A DNA stretch of 39,618 nt from Oscillospiraceae bacterium (GTDB taxonomy: Bacteria > Bacillota > Clostridia > Oscillospirales > Acutalibacteraceae). The notes below the pieces were generated by a model. The model worked only from the letters and a program-made list of their open reading frames with translations, was not told the DNA's origin and made no database searches. The DNA is taken from positions 1-39,618 of the forward strand of contig JAIRYC010000085.1 in assembly GCA_031267965.1 (NCBI GenBank), given 5' to 3'. A program made the translations under genes and the position numbers. Positions 1-8,678 of the stretch are shown here, piece by piece; position 1 is the stretch's first letter; each line of letters starts with the position of its first letter.

Positions 1-1
1 G

Positions 2-103
2 TCGCTTTTAAGTAAACGCGAAGTAATTGAAGAAGCGGCTTTACCAAAAACATCTGAGAAAACATCATCCAATTTAATATTGGAAACAGTCAAACAGTTT
101 TGA
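2..103 (+). CDS. C-terminal end of an unidentified protein (partial)
   Basis: An open frame enters from the left edge and ends at a TGA at 101-103, giving about 33 residues, rich in Lys, Glu and Ser, ending in ILETVKQF. The composition looks like a real soluble C-terminal tail, but too little is present to name a family. It runs tail to tail with the hydrolase gene on the other strand. I see no strong terminator in the 75 bp between them. Confidence 0.35.
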   Translation, partial: SLLSKREVIEEAALPKTSEKTSSNLILETVKQF

Positions 104-178
104 GTGCGGTTCTTTTCGCCGGTTACAAAAACCGATTAAATCTTCAATTAGCGATGATATGATATATATGTATCCGAG

Positions 179-2035
179 TCAGCGCTGCTCGCTATATAAA
201 AAACCTCTAAGCATTTTCAAAACCAACGAAATCTTTCCCGTCAGCGTAAAAATCGCATAATTCCAAGGCGTTAGGATTCTACGATTCCAAAAAGCGCCAA
301 GCCTCATCGTTATTTTGTTAAGACCTTTATAAACCGGAGTTTGCAGCGGGTAGACGCCATCTTGGCCGTTTTCGTCTGTATTGCCGTAAGCATAGAGGTA
401 CTGCGGCCAGCGTTCATTGCTGTTGACTGTGGGGTCGCTCGTATTACACCACCAGGCAAACAGGCCGTTCCATTCGTTTTGTTCGCCATGCACAGCCCCT
501 TTAATAAACCACGTATACTCTGGCAGAGCAGTGGTGGAAGCATCAATTTCATTATCCGGTGAGACGTGATTGTGACCGCAGGATGTATTCTTTTGTTTAT
601 ATTTCCCGCCGAGTGTTTCGCCAAGCTTTGAAACAGTCGCCCCAAAGGATGCGTATACCGTTTCGACGACTCCGTCCGCTTGCCGGCCCTGATTTGAAGC
701 AAGCGGCCAGCCCGCGCTTCCGTAGCCTGCCACAACGGCAATCTTGAAGTTATTTTTGGCTGCCGCTTGCTGTAGGATTTTGTGCGAGTTTAGCTGAAGC
801 GAATGATAGGCGTCTATCTTAACCATAAAATCGCTGTAACCAACTGCCTCAATATTTGTTTGAGAACCAAAACACGCTTCTTTGGCATCGTTATACATAT
901 CCGGGGGAACGAGAGCCCATATGCCGGGAAACGTACCGTAGAGCGGGATAAAAGCGCTGTCAAACATAGAATCCAAAAATGAAACTGGGAAAAACTCAAA
1001 CAGAGAACAAATCAAATCCATTATTCCCGCAGTGTGCAATATGCTTAGAATTAAGCGAATACCATGATCCAATTCGCCTATAAATGGCAAAGAGTACGAG
1101 CAGGCAAGGGCGCGGGCGTCCGGCAAAATTTTCTTTTGATATCCGGCGCCCAAAATTCCCATGCCATTTGCAAGAGGTATAGACATGAATATCCCCGCAA
1201 CGTCTTCATTCCCTCGCTTGTTTACATACTCGTTAATATAGGCTAAAGCAACAGCGCCTGACGCAGAAAGCGACTGGATATAAACCTTTTCAGCTCCTGC
1301 ATGTTTTTTAACCGCCTTAACATAATCATTAAGCTGGTCTGCAACATCTATGGGAGACTGACGCCAATCAAAAGCAAATTTATAAACAGAAGTATTCAGC
1401 AAGTCAATATTGATCCAAGACGGTTCGGGCTCAGGTTGTTTTGCGCGGGGGTCTTTTTTGCCGAGGCCTTTAAGAGCGTTGGCAAGAGCGGTTGCCGCAC
1501 ACTTGAAAAAGCCGTTATTCTCTTTCGGTGTTTGTGATGATTCAGGCTCCGTGCCGTTTTCAGCTCCGAACAATTCCGCCGCGTATCTTTCAACAGGCAT
1601 TGCCTGTTTTTCTTTGCTCTTTGGAGAAGCATAAGCTTTGTCGTCATATCCGGTACCCGGCACGGGAGTCGTTTCCTGCCGATAGATATAGTTTCTGCTT
1701 GTGCCGTTGGGGTACATCTGCAAATCACCAAAAACCTGCCAAAGAAACGCTCCGGCGATGCGTCCTGCTTCAGCCCAGTCGAGCTTTTTAACCGCAGCAA
1801 ACAGGGGCTCTTTGATTTTATCAACAATTTCGCCCATAGCTTCCTGTGAAAGATCGTAAGAGGAGCTATAGACAATATCAGGATTCTCAATGTCGGTCAG
1901 CGGAGCCTGCCCGCCGGTCATACGAATTAGCGGGATATTGTGTTCTTCGGCGTTTGCCGTTATGGGCAGGCAGACAATAACGATTACAACTGCCATAACC
2001 GCGCCAAGCGCACATTTTATTGTGTTCCTTTTCAT
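179..2035 (-). CDS. Secreted alpha/beta-hydrolase, LCAT/lipase-like
   Basis: A 618-residue exported protein with a Lys/Arg-led signal peptide (residues 1-29, hydrophobic core about 11-27, likely cleavage after ANA). The centre resembles the lecithin:cholesterol acyltransferase-like alpha/beta hydrolases: an FDWR segment near 222-225, then a helix, then the nucleophile elbow VYIQSLSASG at 251-260. Ser257 takes the place of the Ser in GHSMGG. Plausible partners are Asp498 and His516 (GAVHGE). The substrate is unknown; an extracellular lipid or ester is an inference. The ATG directly abuts the kinase stop codon (TAG at 2036-2038), so it is probably co-transcribed and translationally coupled with the two-component system, which may control or sense its action at the envelope. 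The elbow has Ser instead of Gly at its first and last positions, so activity is likely but not certain. Confidence 0.7.
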   Translation of the reverse strand: MKRNTIKCALGAVMAVVIVIVCLPITANAEEHNIPLIRMTGGQAPLTDIENPDIVYSSSYDLSQEAMGEIVDKIKEPLFAAVKKLDWAEAGRIAGAFLWQVFGDLQMYPNGTSRNYIYRQETTPVPGTGYDDKAYASPKSKEKQAMPVERYAAELFGAENGTEPESSQTPKENNGFFKCAATALANALKGLGKKDPRAKQPEPEPSWINIDLLNTSVYKFAFDWRQSPIDVADQLNDYVKAVKKHAGAEKVYIQSLSASGAVALAYINEYVNKRGNEDVAGIFMSIPLANGMGILGAGYQKKILPDARALACSYSLPFIGELDHGIRLILSILHTAGIMDLICSLFEFFPVSFLDSMFDSAFIPLYGTFPGIWALVPPDMYNDAKEACFGSQTNIEAVGYSDFMVKIDAYHSLQLNSHKILQQAAAKNNFKIAVVAGYGSAGWPLASNQGRQADGVVETVYASFGATVSKLGETLGGKYKQKNTSCGHNHVSPDNEIDASTTALPEYTWFIKGAVHGEQNEWNGLFAWWCNTSDPTVNSNERWPQYLYAYGNTDENGQDGVYPLQTPVYKGLNKITMRLGAFWNRRILTPWNYAIFTLTGKISLVLKMLRGFLYSEQR

Positions 2036-4084
2036 CTACTTACACCGCTCAAACGTCAGCACAGTCTTAAACAGGTCGCCATCGATCGCCATTTCAAAGC
2101 TTCCTTTTTGAAGCTCCGTCAATCCCCGGGCAATTGAAAGCCCCAGGCCGCTTCCTTCTCCGGAACGCGAGGAATCTCCCCGTACAAAGCGTTCTATCAG
2201 TTCATCGCCGGAAATATTAAGCTGATGGTTGGAGATGTTTTTTAGCATTACGCCGACTTTTTCTTCGGATACCTCAGTCGAAAGATAAACGCGGGTTCCT
2301 TCCAGCGCGTACTTACACAAGTTGCTCAAAAGATTGTCGAGCACACGCCAGAGCATCCGCCCATCTGCAAGAATAACGGGAGCATTTGGCGAAAGGGTTA
2401 AGATCATCTCAAGCTTTTGTTTGCTAAGCCGATCTTCATATTCGCCGACCGCCTGAGATAAAAGCAGGTTTATGTCCATCGGTTCCAGATTAACTGGCAT
2501 ATTTCCCGCCGAGGCTTTGGCGGCTTCAACTAAATCCTCAATAAGCTTTTTCAATCGCTTTGATTGTCTGTCCAGAACTGAAACGTACTCTTTAAATTTA
2601 TCGGGCAAACCATTTTCATTTTTAAGAATATCCACATAGTTCACGATGGAGGTTACAGGGGTTTTTATATCGTGCGAAACGTTCGTTATAAGCTCCGCCT
2701 TCATGCGTTCGGATTTTGTTAGCTCGTCAACGGTTAAATTCATTCTGGCATTAATGTTATTTAAGTTTTTGCCATGCTTTTTCAAGCCCGGAAACATATT
2801 TTTCAGATCAATCACAAACTTAAAGTTGCCGCCGGCAATCTCGCCTATGCCCTTAAGAAGCCTGCGTATATCTATGGCCGCAAGCGCAACCATTACCGCA
2901 AGCAACAGCTTTTCAAAAAGCCACAGATAAATCAGGATTTTTTCATTATCTTTGAAAAATGAAAACGCCGCTAGCTCAATAAAGGCAATACTCAGGCATA
3001 CAAGCCATTCCTTCCAAAAAAGCGGCAATGAGCGCAATATATAGGCAACGCCCCGGCAAATCTTATGCAGAATAGTATTTATCCACCAATTACCTGCCTT
3101 TAATCTTGCAGCAAAGGTGATTGGCAGAGATAAAACCAGCGGCAGCCATATGATAGCCGGAGCAATGCCATATATAATATAGTCGGCGATTTCGTAACCG
3201 CCATATGCGTTGTAAATAAATAAGCGAATAAAATAACCCGCGGCCAGCAAGGGCAGTGCAACATATAAATCAAAGGGGATTTTATCCGGCAAGCTTAGAT
3301 GTATACCTTCCTTGCCGGCTTTGCGCCCGGCGCCGCAAGAAAGAAATGCAAGCAAAAAAACACCACACAAGAAGGATATGGAGCAACACACAATTAGCCA
3401 ATAGCGCAGGCTGAATAGATTGCTGACCCAATTTGCGGCCTCGAAAAAACCATCCTGCACAATTAGCTGCGATCTAACATAGCCCGTAATATGAATAGTT
3501 TGCTTGTCCCAGACTGTATAACGGATTTTAAGTACATAATCGAGCTTGCCGTCGTCGTCTATATCGCCCTCCCAGTTTTGATGACTGACATCGGCATAAT
3601 TGCGTTCGCACATGCGAATATACTCCTGCCGCTCTTTGTCTGTGCGAAAAGATAAATCCTTAGTTTCAATACGTTCATTCAGCAGCATATTGCGCGTTGA
3701 GGCTTGGCTGTATTGATAATCGTCATTGCTGTAATTGCGCAGCAACTCCTTTCCGGACTGGTCGGTGACCACGAAAAAGAAATTGCTGTTTTTTTCGGAA
3801 AAATGCTCTTCAAAGTCTGCGAGTGCGGTGCTGTTTTCTTTATCCCGATTTTCAAAATAAACGCTGCAGTAGTTCTCAACAAGAGCCATCTGCTGCCAGA
3901 AGTATGAAACCGAAACGGAAATAATAGTCTTGTGCTGCGCTTCGTATTCGTTATTGCTTGTGAAGATGCCTGAATCAATCAGAGAATAAAGGCCAAAGCC
4001 TGAAACAGTAATGGTCAGCGCCATAACAGTCAACAAAACAAAAGCAAATATTTTTGCCCAAGATTTGGTCAGAAGCTTCTTCAT
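2036..4084 (-). CDS. Membrane sensor histidine kinase
   Basis: A 682-residue HisKA/HATPase kinase. One N-terminal membrane helix (about 12-34) and an extracellular sensor region (35-225) are followed by several more helices (about 228-250, 272-292, 300-326, 358-377, 384-404). This gives an unusually large membrane domain. After a HAMP-like linker comes the H box NVSHDIKTP with phospho-acceptor His471, the N box around Asn584-Asn588 (NLLSNL) and the G box GSGLGLSIA at 644-652. The ATG overlaps the regulator stop codon as ATGA, typical of a coupled VanRS/VncRS-type pair. The sensed signal cannot be read from the sequence. Its neighbours are a processive glycosyltransferase and an exported hydrolase, so an envelope signal is likely. 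Confidence 0.9.
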   Translation of the reverse strand: MKKLLTKSWAKIFAFVLLTVMALTITVSGFGLYSLIDSGIFTSNNEYEAQHKTIISVSVSYFWQQMALVENYCSVYFENRDKENSTALADFEEHFSEKNSNFFFVVTDQSGKELLRNYSNDDYQYSQASTRNMLLNERIETKDLSFRTDKERQEYIRMCERNYADVSHQNWEGDIDDDGKLDYVLKIRYTVWDKQTIHITGYVRSQLIVQDGFFEAANWVSNLFSLRYWLIVCCSISFLCGVFLLAFLSCGAGRKAGKEGIHLSLPDKIPFDLYVALPLLAAGYFIRLFIYNAYGGYEIADYIIYGIAPAIIWLPLVLSLPITFAARLKAGNWWINTILHKICRGVAYILRSLPLFWKEWLVCLSIAFIELAAFSFFKDNEKILIYLWLFEKLLLAVMVALAAIDIRRLLKGIGEIAGGNFKFVIDLKNMFPGLKKHGKNLNNINARMNLTVDELTKSERMKAELITNVSHDIKTPVTSIVNYVDILKNENGLPDKFKEYVSVLDRQSKRLKKLIEDLVEAAKASAGNMPVNLEPMDINLLLSQAVGEYEDRLSKQKLEMILTLSPNAPVILADGRMLWRVLDNLLSNLCKYALEGTRVYLSTEVSEEKVGVMLKNISNHQLNISGDELIERFVRGDSSRSGEGSGLGLSIARGLTELQKGSFEMAIDGDLFKTVLTFERCK

Positions 4085-4776
4085 GTGTAATCCGCCTCCA
4101 TTTTATAGCCCTTGCCCCAAACCACCTTGAGGTAACGCGGCTCGGCGGGGTTGATTTCAATCTTTTCACGTATGTGGCGGACATGCACGGCAATGGCATT
4201 GTCGGCGTTAATCGGCACGTCGTCCCAAACCTTTCGGTACATTTCCTCAGGAGAAAATACAATGCCCGCATTTTGCATAAGAAAACAGAGTATGTCATAT
4301 TCTTTCGGCGTAAGAGGAGCGGCTTCGCCGTCTACAGTTACGCTTTTTGCACTGTCGTCCAATTCAATGTTAGCAATGCGCATTACACTTGGTCTTACTT
4401 TTCCGCTGCCCAGCTGCATATACCGGCGCAGTTGAGATTTGACCCTTGCAATCAATTCTATAGGGTTAAACGGTTTTGTGATGTAATCGTCCGCGCCAAT
4501 GCTTAACCCTAAAATTTTATCGCTGTCTTCAGACTTTGCCGTAAGAAGGATTACAGGGACATTGGAATGTTCCCGCAGTTTTGTCATGGCGGTAATGCCA
4601 TCCATGCCGGGCATCATGACGTCCAAAACAATAAGGTGAATATCCTCGCGCAGGATTTGCTTCAGAGCTTCCTTTCCCGTGTAGGCTTTGAACACTCTAT
4701 AGCCTTCGGCAGAAAGATAAATTTTTAAAGCGGAAACGATGTCTCTTTCGTCGTCGCAAACCAGAATATTATACAT
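4081..4776 (-). CDS. OmpR/PhoB-family response regulator
   Basis: A 231-residue two-domain regulator. The receiver domain has acidic residues Asp8/Asp9, phospho-acceptor Asp52 (IVLDVMMPG), Thr79 and Lys101 (KPF). The C-terminal winged helix (about 130-228) carries the usual LTPKEYDIL and HVRHIREKIE segments. It is the partner of the overlapping kinase gene. A consensus promoter lies 39-67 bp upstream, so it can be transcribed separately from the glycosyltransferase gene in front of it. It most resembles the VanR/VncR group; the target genes are not visible, though the adjacent palindrome at 4857-4870 is a candidate binding site. Confidence 0.92.
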   Translation of the reverse strand: MYNILVCDDERDIVSALKIYLSAEGYRVFKAYTGKEALKQILREDIHLIVLDVMMPGMDGITAMTKLREHSNVPVILLTAKSEDSDKILGLSIGADDYITKPFNPIELIARVKSQLRRYMQLGSGKVRPSVMRIANIELDDSAKSVTVDGEAAPLTPKEYDILCFLMQNAGIVFSPEEMYRKVWDDVPINADNAIAVHVRHIREKIEINPAEPRYLKVVWGKGYKMEADYT

Positions 4777-4814
4777 AGCTCCCTCTCCGGACAGTCTTTG
4801 CCCATATGCAAAAT

Positions 4815-4843
4815 ATTATATAAGAAACAAAAGAGAAATACAA
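4815..4843 (-). promoter_or_regulatory. Sigma-70-type promoter of the two-component operon
   Basis: On the minus strand TTGTAT (4838-4843) and TATAAT (4815-4820) are separated by exactly 17 bp, 39 bp before the response regulator ATG. The same hexamers with the same spacing occur before the glycosyltransferase gene. Confidence 0.7.
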
Positions 4844-4856
4844 CTCACAGTTTTTT

Positions 4857-4870
4857 ACATAGTTCTATGT
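4857..4870. promoter_or_regulatory. Perfect 14-bp palindrome, candidate operator
   Basis: The sequence acatag-tt-ctatgt lies just upstream of the -35 box of the regulator promoter and overlaps the glycosyltransferase stop codon. A half site (acatagttc) recurs at 6192-6200 in the leader of the glycosyltransferase gene. It could be the autoregulatory site of the response regulator; this is inference. Confidence 0.4.
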
Positions 4871-6166
4871 GTTAAGGCTCTCCATAAGCGGAGCAGAAGC
4901 GGGAATCGCATACTCAAGCTCTTTAGCGTTCTCATTGTGCGCTGAGGAGCAGACTCCGTGCTCAATCGGTTTCCACTCAACTCTGCTGAACAGAGCAACA
5001 AAGGCAATCGGAATATACAAGAACATAAAAAGAGGAAAAGTCAGCGTATACAGTATCTTTTTCCACGGAGAGGCATGGATTTTCTTCCATTCCGTTGCGG
5101 TGGTAATGACGCCGATTACAAATGTCATCAGGTATACCTTGCCTAAAGTCAGCAGCGCCGACTGCCCCATGACGAGCAAGCTTTCGCCATTTACCAGCGC
5201 AATAATCCCGATAGCCAAGCTGGAGAGAAGACTGACGACAGACAGCAGCACCGCAGGCATGATAGTCATGCTCATATTGAAGCAGGCAAAGCTGCCCCGC
5301 GCCGCGCCGGAAAAAAGCTGTGCCCCGTAGGAACGAAAAACCTGAAGGAAGCCCTTTGCCCAACGCAGGCGCTGCTTCCATAACTGGCTGAAACGGTTTG
5401 GTTGTTCATCATATAATTCTGCATTGGCGCAGAAGCCGATTTTTACGCCTTTAAGTACATGGTGCACACTGAACTCAATATCCTCAGTCAGCAAATGGAA
5501 GGGCCAGTTGCCCCCCATACCATCAAGTATTTTTTGACTGAACAGGAAGCCTGTGCCGGAAATTGCGCAGCTCGTTTTGAGTAAAGCGCGTGGATAGTTC
5601 GTGTATTTGGATTCGCGGAGAAACGCCAGCGCGGAACCGGCGGTCAACCAGTTGTCGCCATAGTTTTTTGAGTTGCGGTAGCTGGTTACCACTTCATTCC
5701 CGTCGCTGAATGTCCTGTTCATGTTTTCTATGTAGTCAGGCTCCAGAATGTTATCAGCATCAAAAACGAAGTAGCCGTCAAAGCTCTGAGGATAATCCTG
5801 TGCAATGCATTTCAGCAAATGCTCAAGGGCATATCCTTTGCCGATCAGCTTTTTATTTTCCCGCTCATAAACTGCAGCGCCCGCCGCCCTTGCAATTGCC
5901 GCCGTGCCATCTGCACAATTATCGGCGATAACAAAAACAGAGATGCGATTTTGATCATATGTCTGCATATGAAGGCTGTTGATAAGGTCGGCAATTACCT
6001 TTTCTTCATTGCGCGCACAGATTAACACAGCAAAGCGATTGGGCTTTGTGACAATTCTCACCGGAGCTTTTTTTATGAATGGAATGAGAACGTAAACGAT
6101 TTGATAAATATAGCACATGAGAAAAAACGCTGTTATTGCCCAGTTTATCCATTGGATTGCGTCCAT
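4865..6166 (-). CDS. Processive family 2 glycosyltransferase, membrane-bound
   Basis: A 433-residue membrane glycosyltransferase of the cellulose/hyaluronan/PNAG synthase type. It has an N-terminal helix (about 6-31), a GT-A domain starting FAVLICARNEE, the DXD site DAD at 136-138 (YFVFDADN), the acceptor motif TED at 227-229, and the processivity motif QRLRW at 265-269, then C-terminal membrane helices. I chose the ATG at 6164-6166 because AAGAGG sits 9 nt upstream; an earlier in-frame ATG at 6202 has no such site and would add 12 hydrophilic residues. It probably makes or modifies a surface polysaccharide; the sugar cannot be deduced. It shares promoter type and orientation with the downstream two-component operon. 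Confidence 0.87.
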   Translation of the reverse strand: MDAIQWINWAITAFFLMCYIYQIVYVLIPFIKKAPVRIVTKPNRFAVLICARNEEKVIADLINSLHMQTYDQNRISVFVIADNCADGTAAIARAAGAAVYERENKKLIGKGYALEHLLKCIAQDYPQSFDGYFVFDADNILEPDYIENMNRTFSDGNEVVTSYRNSKNYGDNWLTAGSALAFLRESKYTNYPRALLKTSCAISGTGFLFSQKILDGMGGNWPFHLLTEDIEFSVHHVLKGVKIGFCANAELYDEQPNRFSQLWKQRLRWAKGFLQVFRSYGAQLFSGAARGSFACFNMSMTIMPAVLLSVVSLLSSLAIGIIALVNGESLLVMGQSALLTLGKVYLMTFVIGVITTATEWKKIHASPWKKILYTLTFPLFMFLYIPIAFVALFSRVEWKPIEHGVCSSAHNENAKELEYAIPASAPLMESLNT

Positions 6167-6214
6167 GGGTTGTACCTCTTTCTTCAATTTCACATAGTTC
6201 AAACGATACTGATA

Positions 6215-6260
6215 ATTATAGAAAAAAACTCCTTAAGATACAATAAGGTATAATCTTAAG
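6215..6260 (-). promoter_or_regulatory. Promoter and inverted repeat before the glycosyltransferase gene
   Basis: TTGTAT (6238-6243) and TATAAT (6215-6220) on the minus strand are 17 bp apart. An imperfect inverted repeat with arms cttaagata and atcttaag (6232-6260) covers the -35 box, an arrangement that fits repressor control. Confidence 0.6.
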
Positions 6261-6262
6261 AT

Positions 6263-6571
6263 TTGATTAAGGTCGGTATTGGTATTCCGAATCAATATTT
6301 GTATTATGCCTTTAGGCTAAATCCGGAAAACATCTGCATCCCCGCGGGACATTGCTTCACGGCAGGTTTTATCAAGGGTAACGGCTCGGCGAAAGACCCT
6401 GCGGCAAAATTGGCAGTCGAAAACACCGCAGCGCCGGAATCGGCGAAGAGCGCGCCTGACGATTGCCTTGATGCCGAATCCGGCGTTTCCCGCAGGAAAT
6501 TCAACTGCCTGCGCCGGATCGCCAAGGACTTTATGGACTACCTGATGTCCGACGACGATCTCTGGGATTAG
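6263..6571 (+). CDS. Small hypothetical protein, possibly degraded at its 5' end
   Basis: An open frame of 102 codons beginning only at a TTG right after an in-frame TAA, with no ATG or ribosome binding site. The last 30 residues are basic then acidic (a helix-like RRKFNCLRRIAKDF followed by SDDDLWD) and a good terminator follows 22 bp after the stop. That suggests the 3' end of a real gene. No family recognised. The start is doubtful and the frame may be a 5'-truncated remnant. Confidence 0.3.
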   Translation: MIKVGIGIPNQYLYYAFRLNPENICIPAGHCFTAGFIKGNGSAKDPAAKLAVENTAAPESAKSAPDDCLDAESGVSRRKFNCLRRIAKDFMDYLMSDDDLWD

Positions 6572-6593
6572 TGTTCCACAGCACCTTATGAAA

Positions 6594-6619
6594 GCGTCTG
6601 CCGAAAGGCAGGCGTTTTT
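6594..6619 (+). terminator. Rho-independent terminator
   Basis: An 8-bp stem (cgtctgcc / ggcaggcg, one G-U pair) with a GAAA tetraloop is followed by five T. It sits 22 bp after the stop of the small frame ending at 6571. Confidence 0.75.
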
Positions 6620-6731
6620 AACAGGGGATATATAAAGATATATGGTACAAATTTATTGCTCCCCCTGACCGTCAGCCATTAGTATTCATAAAATCCAGCT
6701 GTCACGGGGAGTTTATGTGATATAATATTCT

Positions 6732-6795
6732 TACTCTCCCGGGCGAACTCTACCTTCTTCCCAAAGTTTGTCCAGTTGCCCGGGAGAGCTTTTTG
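6732..6795 (+). ncRNA. Candidate short structured RNA ending in a terminator
   Basis: A TATAAT box (6721-6726) is followed directly by an 11-bp perfect stem (ctctcccgggc at 6734-6744, gcccgggagag at 6778-6788). The stem can extend by four pairs past a bulged G, and a T-run follows at 6790-6794. The loop of about 30 nt is pyrimidine-rich (ctaccttcttccc), so it could pair with Shine-Dalgarno sequences. No gene lies between promoter and terminator. A second inverted repeat (ctccccctgac / gtcacggggag, 6659-6711) overlaps the -35 region. Whether a transcript exists is inference. The rest of 6620-6872 shows nothing else. Confidence 0.45.
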
Positions 6796-6872
6796 TTGCG
6801 CAATCAGCGTATATACAAAGGCAAATTGTCATTCTGAGGAAGCTCTATATTTGTAATTTTGAGTTTTACAAT

Positions 6873-8039
6873 TTAAAAATCATTTGGCACTATACTCAAG
6901 TTTTCCTTTTTTAGCATCCATGCAAATATGCCGTATGTCAGTATGCTGTCAAGCCCCGTGCCGAACGCGAACATCAAGGCAATGCCCGTAAGCGTTGGCG
7001 TATAAACACCCGTTTTCCAAAATATGAACGCACCGCCGTAAACGACCGCGTTTATCACGACCGACTGGAAAAGCATATAGTTCGTTTTGCCTATTCCGTA
7101 AAAAATGCTGTCAATTACGTTATTATAGGCAAACAGAACATAGAACCCTACGCTTATCAATACAAGAAAGAAAATATCATTGCAATTTTCAAGTTGTAAC
7201 ACGCTGTGCATGAAGGGCTTCCAGAGTGGCATTGAGGCAAACCATAACGCGACAAACAACGTAGTCAAAACAAAGTAGCCGAGTGTTTTCTGTTGAATTG
7301 CTTCGCGGTTGTTTTCGCCGCAGTCGCGTTTCACAAGTTCACCAAGCTGTATTACAGGTAAAAGTAACCAGCCCCATATAAAATTGTTCGCCACCCAAAA
7401 CGTCCCCTGCTCGCCTACCATGTTGACCATACGGACTATCATGAGTACAAAAGCGATATTTCTGACAAAGGATTCCAAACCCGAAATGCCGCCGACCTTT
7501 GCCCAACCCTTGACCCAATTGAACGATAACCGCCCTTTTGAAATGATTCGTACGTCTTCACGATGCAAGAGCGCAACCGCTAACCCTAAGAGCAAAATAT
7601 TTATGGTTATGTTGGTAATCGCAATCCCGTTGACGCCCAGTTTTGCGGAAACACCTAAATTGGAAATTAAGAACATATCGAGCATAATCGTCAAAACCAT
7701 TTGTAAGCCGAGTACAAAATATAAATATTTCTGTTTTTTTACGGTAACCAAAACTACCATGGTAAACTTGACGAGCGTCGCAAAAATTGCCGCCACCGTT
7801 TCAAGGCGTATATAAACCACTGTTTCATTTATGATCGCTGTGTCTTGTTGCATAAATCCGATTAACGGTTTTGCAAATGCAATTATCAAAACAGATAAAA
7901 GCGCGTAAACGCCAAAAACAATCAGAAGCCCTGTCTTGACTTGGTTGGTCAGTTCCTCCTGCTTTGCTTCAACTGCATTCTGTTGCTCGTTTGCCGTCGC
8001 TCTTTGCTTATCAACGAACGCTTTGCCTATTGTTTCAAA
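6873..8039 (-). pseudogene. MATE-family efflux transporter, truncated at its N-terminus
   Basis: About 388 residues of a multi-antimicrobial-extrusion type transporter (Na+ or H+/drug antiporter). Ten or so hydrophobic helices are visible, with the conserved segment around MQQDTAIINETVVYIRLE and LGVNGIAITNI. The frame contains no ATG, GTG or TTG before the TTG in ..LSVLIIAF. The recognisable homology continues upstream of that to about FETIGKAF (8039), so the reading frame is real but its first roughly 65 residues (first helix and a half) are missing. It runs into, and overlaps in another frame, the small frame at 8027-8296. The likely cause is a deletion fusing two unrelated genes. Confidence 0.75.
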
Positions 8040-8296
8040 TAAAGGATAAACTCTTTGGCTTCTGATACTGTTATCTCATATTTGTTACTGAGTTCACCGC
8101 ATAGCACGGGACAAATTATTGATTCATTCTCATAACATTTCTCGCAGATATGCTCGTTGACACGCTCCTGAATTTGAAACAAGGTCGGTCTGAGAAGATT
8201 TCCTCCTCGTCCTCTTTGATAGTCCACTCGTATGAGAACGCCTAAGCCAAGCAGATACTCAGAAATGACCCTCTGCCTTGCTGTTCCATCGCTCAT
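8027..8296 (-). CDS. Fragment of an unidentified regulatory or replication-like protein
   Basis: An 89-residue frame starting at ATG (8294-8296) with no clear ribosome binding site. The first part (SDGTARQRVISEYLLGLGVL) looks like the second half of a helix-turn-helix or winged-helix domain, and a Cys pair (CEKCYENESIICPVLC) follows. Its 3' end overlaps the truncated MATE reading frame. It is probably the C-terminal part of a larger gene that was joined to the transporter by deletion. No family can be named with confidence. Confidence 0.35.
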   Translation of the reverse strand: MSDGTARQRVISEYLLGLGVLIRVDYQRGRGGNLLRPTLFQIQERVNEHICEKCYENESIICPVLCGELSNKYEITVSEAKEFILYLKQ

Positions 8297-8303
8297 AGTT
8301 TAG

Positions 8304-8468
8304 CTTCTCGCCAAGCCGGCGGGCAGCTATGACAAGGCCCTAGACACTGAGCGCGATTTGCTCACCACCGACGCGGACGGTTACGAAAAACGATTGTTTT
8401 TGCAGGATGCATTCACACACGAAGAAGCTCTTCATAAACAAACTGACCTACAAAAACGCTTGAATTAG
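8304..8468 (+). pseudogene. C-terminal remnant of a mobile-element protein
   Basis: An open frame of 54 codons without a start, directly after a TAG, ending LQKRLN and TAG. Residues ERDLLTTDADGYEKRLF and QDAFTHEEALHKQ have the ordered, charged look of a genuine coiled C-terminus, like that of large helicase-type proteins carried by conjugative elements; that assignment is from memory and weak. It is surrounded by other mobile-element pieces. Confidence 0.35.
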
Positions 8469-8558
8469 AAATGTAACGAAGACTTTCACAAAAAAAAAGT
8501 ATATATAATGTATCCTGTCTGGTGGATAAGTTCGAAGCGGATTTGAATGGGAAAATAA

Positions 8559-8678
8559 CCGCTTTCTATAGAAACAATTCAATTGATTTTAGAAGCATGT
8601 TATGAGCCGCAGTTCAGCGAAAGCTCGCGTGGGTTCAGACCTAATCGCGTCTGCCATACAGCATGATCTGAAATTCGG
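8559..8678 (+). pseudogene. Group II intron reverse transcriptase, fragment (RT motif 1 region)
   Basis: In the frame containing CGG at 8676-8678 the translation reads ..[17 protein letters not shown], then RGFRPNR, CHTA, an in-frame TGA, SEIR. This is the conserved segment just before the WKGTKWFxEGDI block of LtrA-type RTs. That next block is found on the minus strand at 37498 and continues this fragment in frame. The frame has stops upstream (8556) and internally (TGA in CHTA*SEIR), so it is a dead fragment. The ATG at 8602 lies inside this RT sequence in another frame and is therefore not a real relaxase start. Confidence 0.7.

Noticed and set aside
8602-8676. ATG at 8602 as the true start of a relaxase gene
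   Set aside because: These 75 bp encode group II intron RT in another frame, so the 25 residues before LAYSEILLP are not relaxase sequence.
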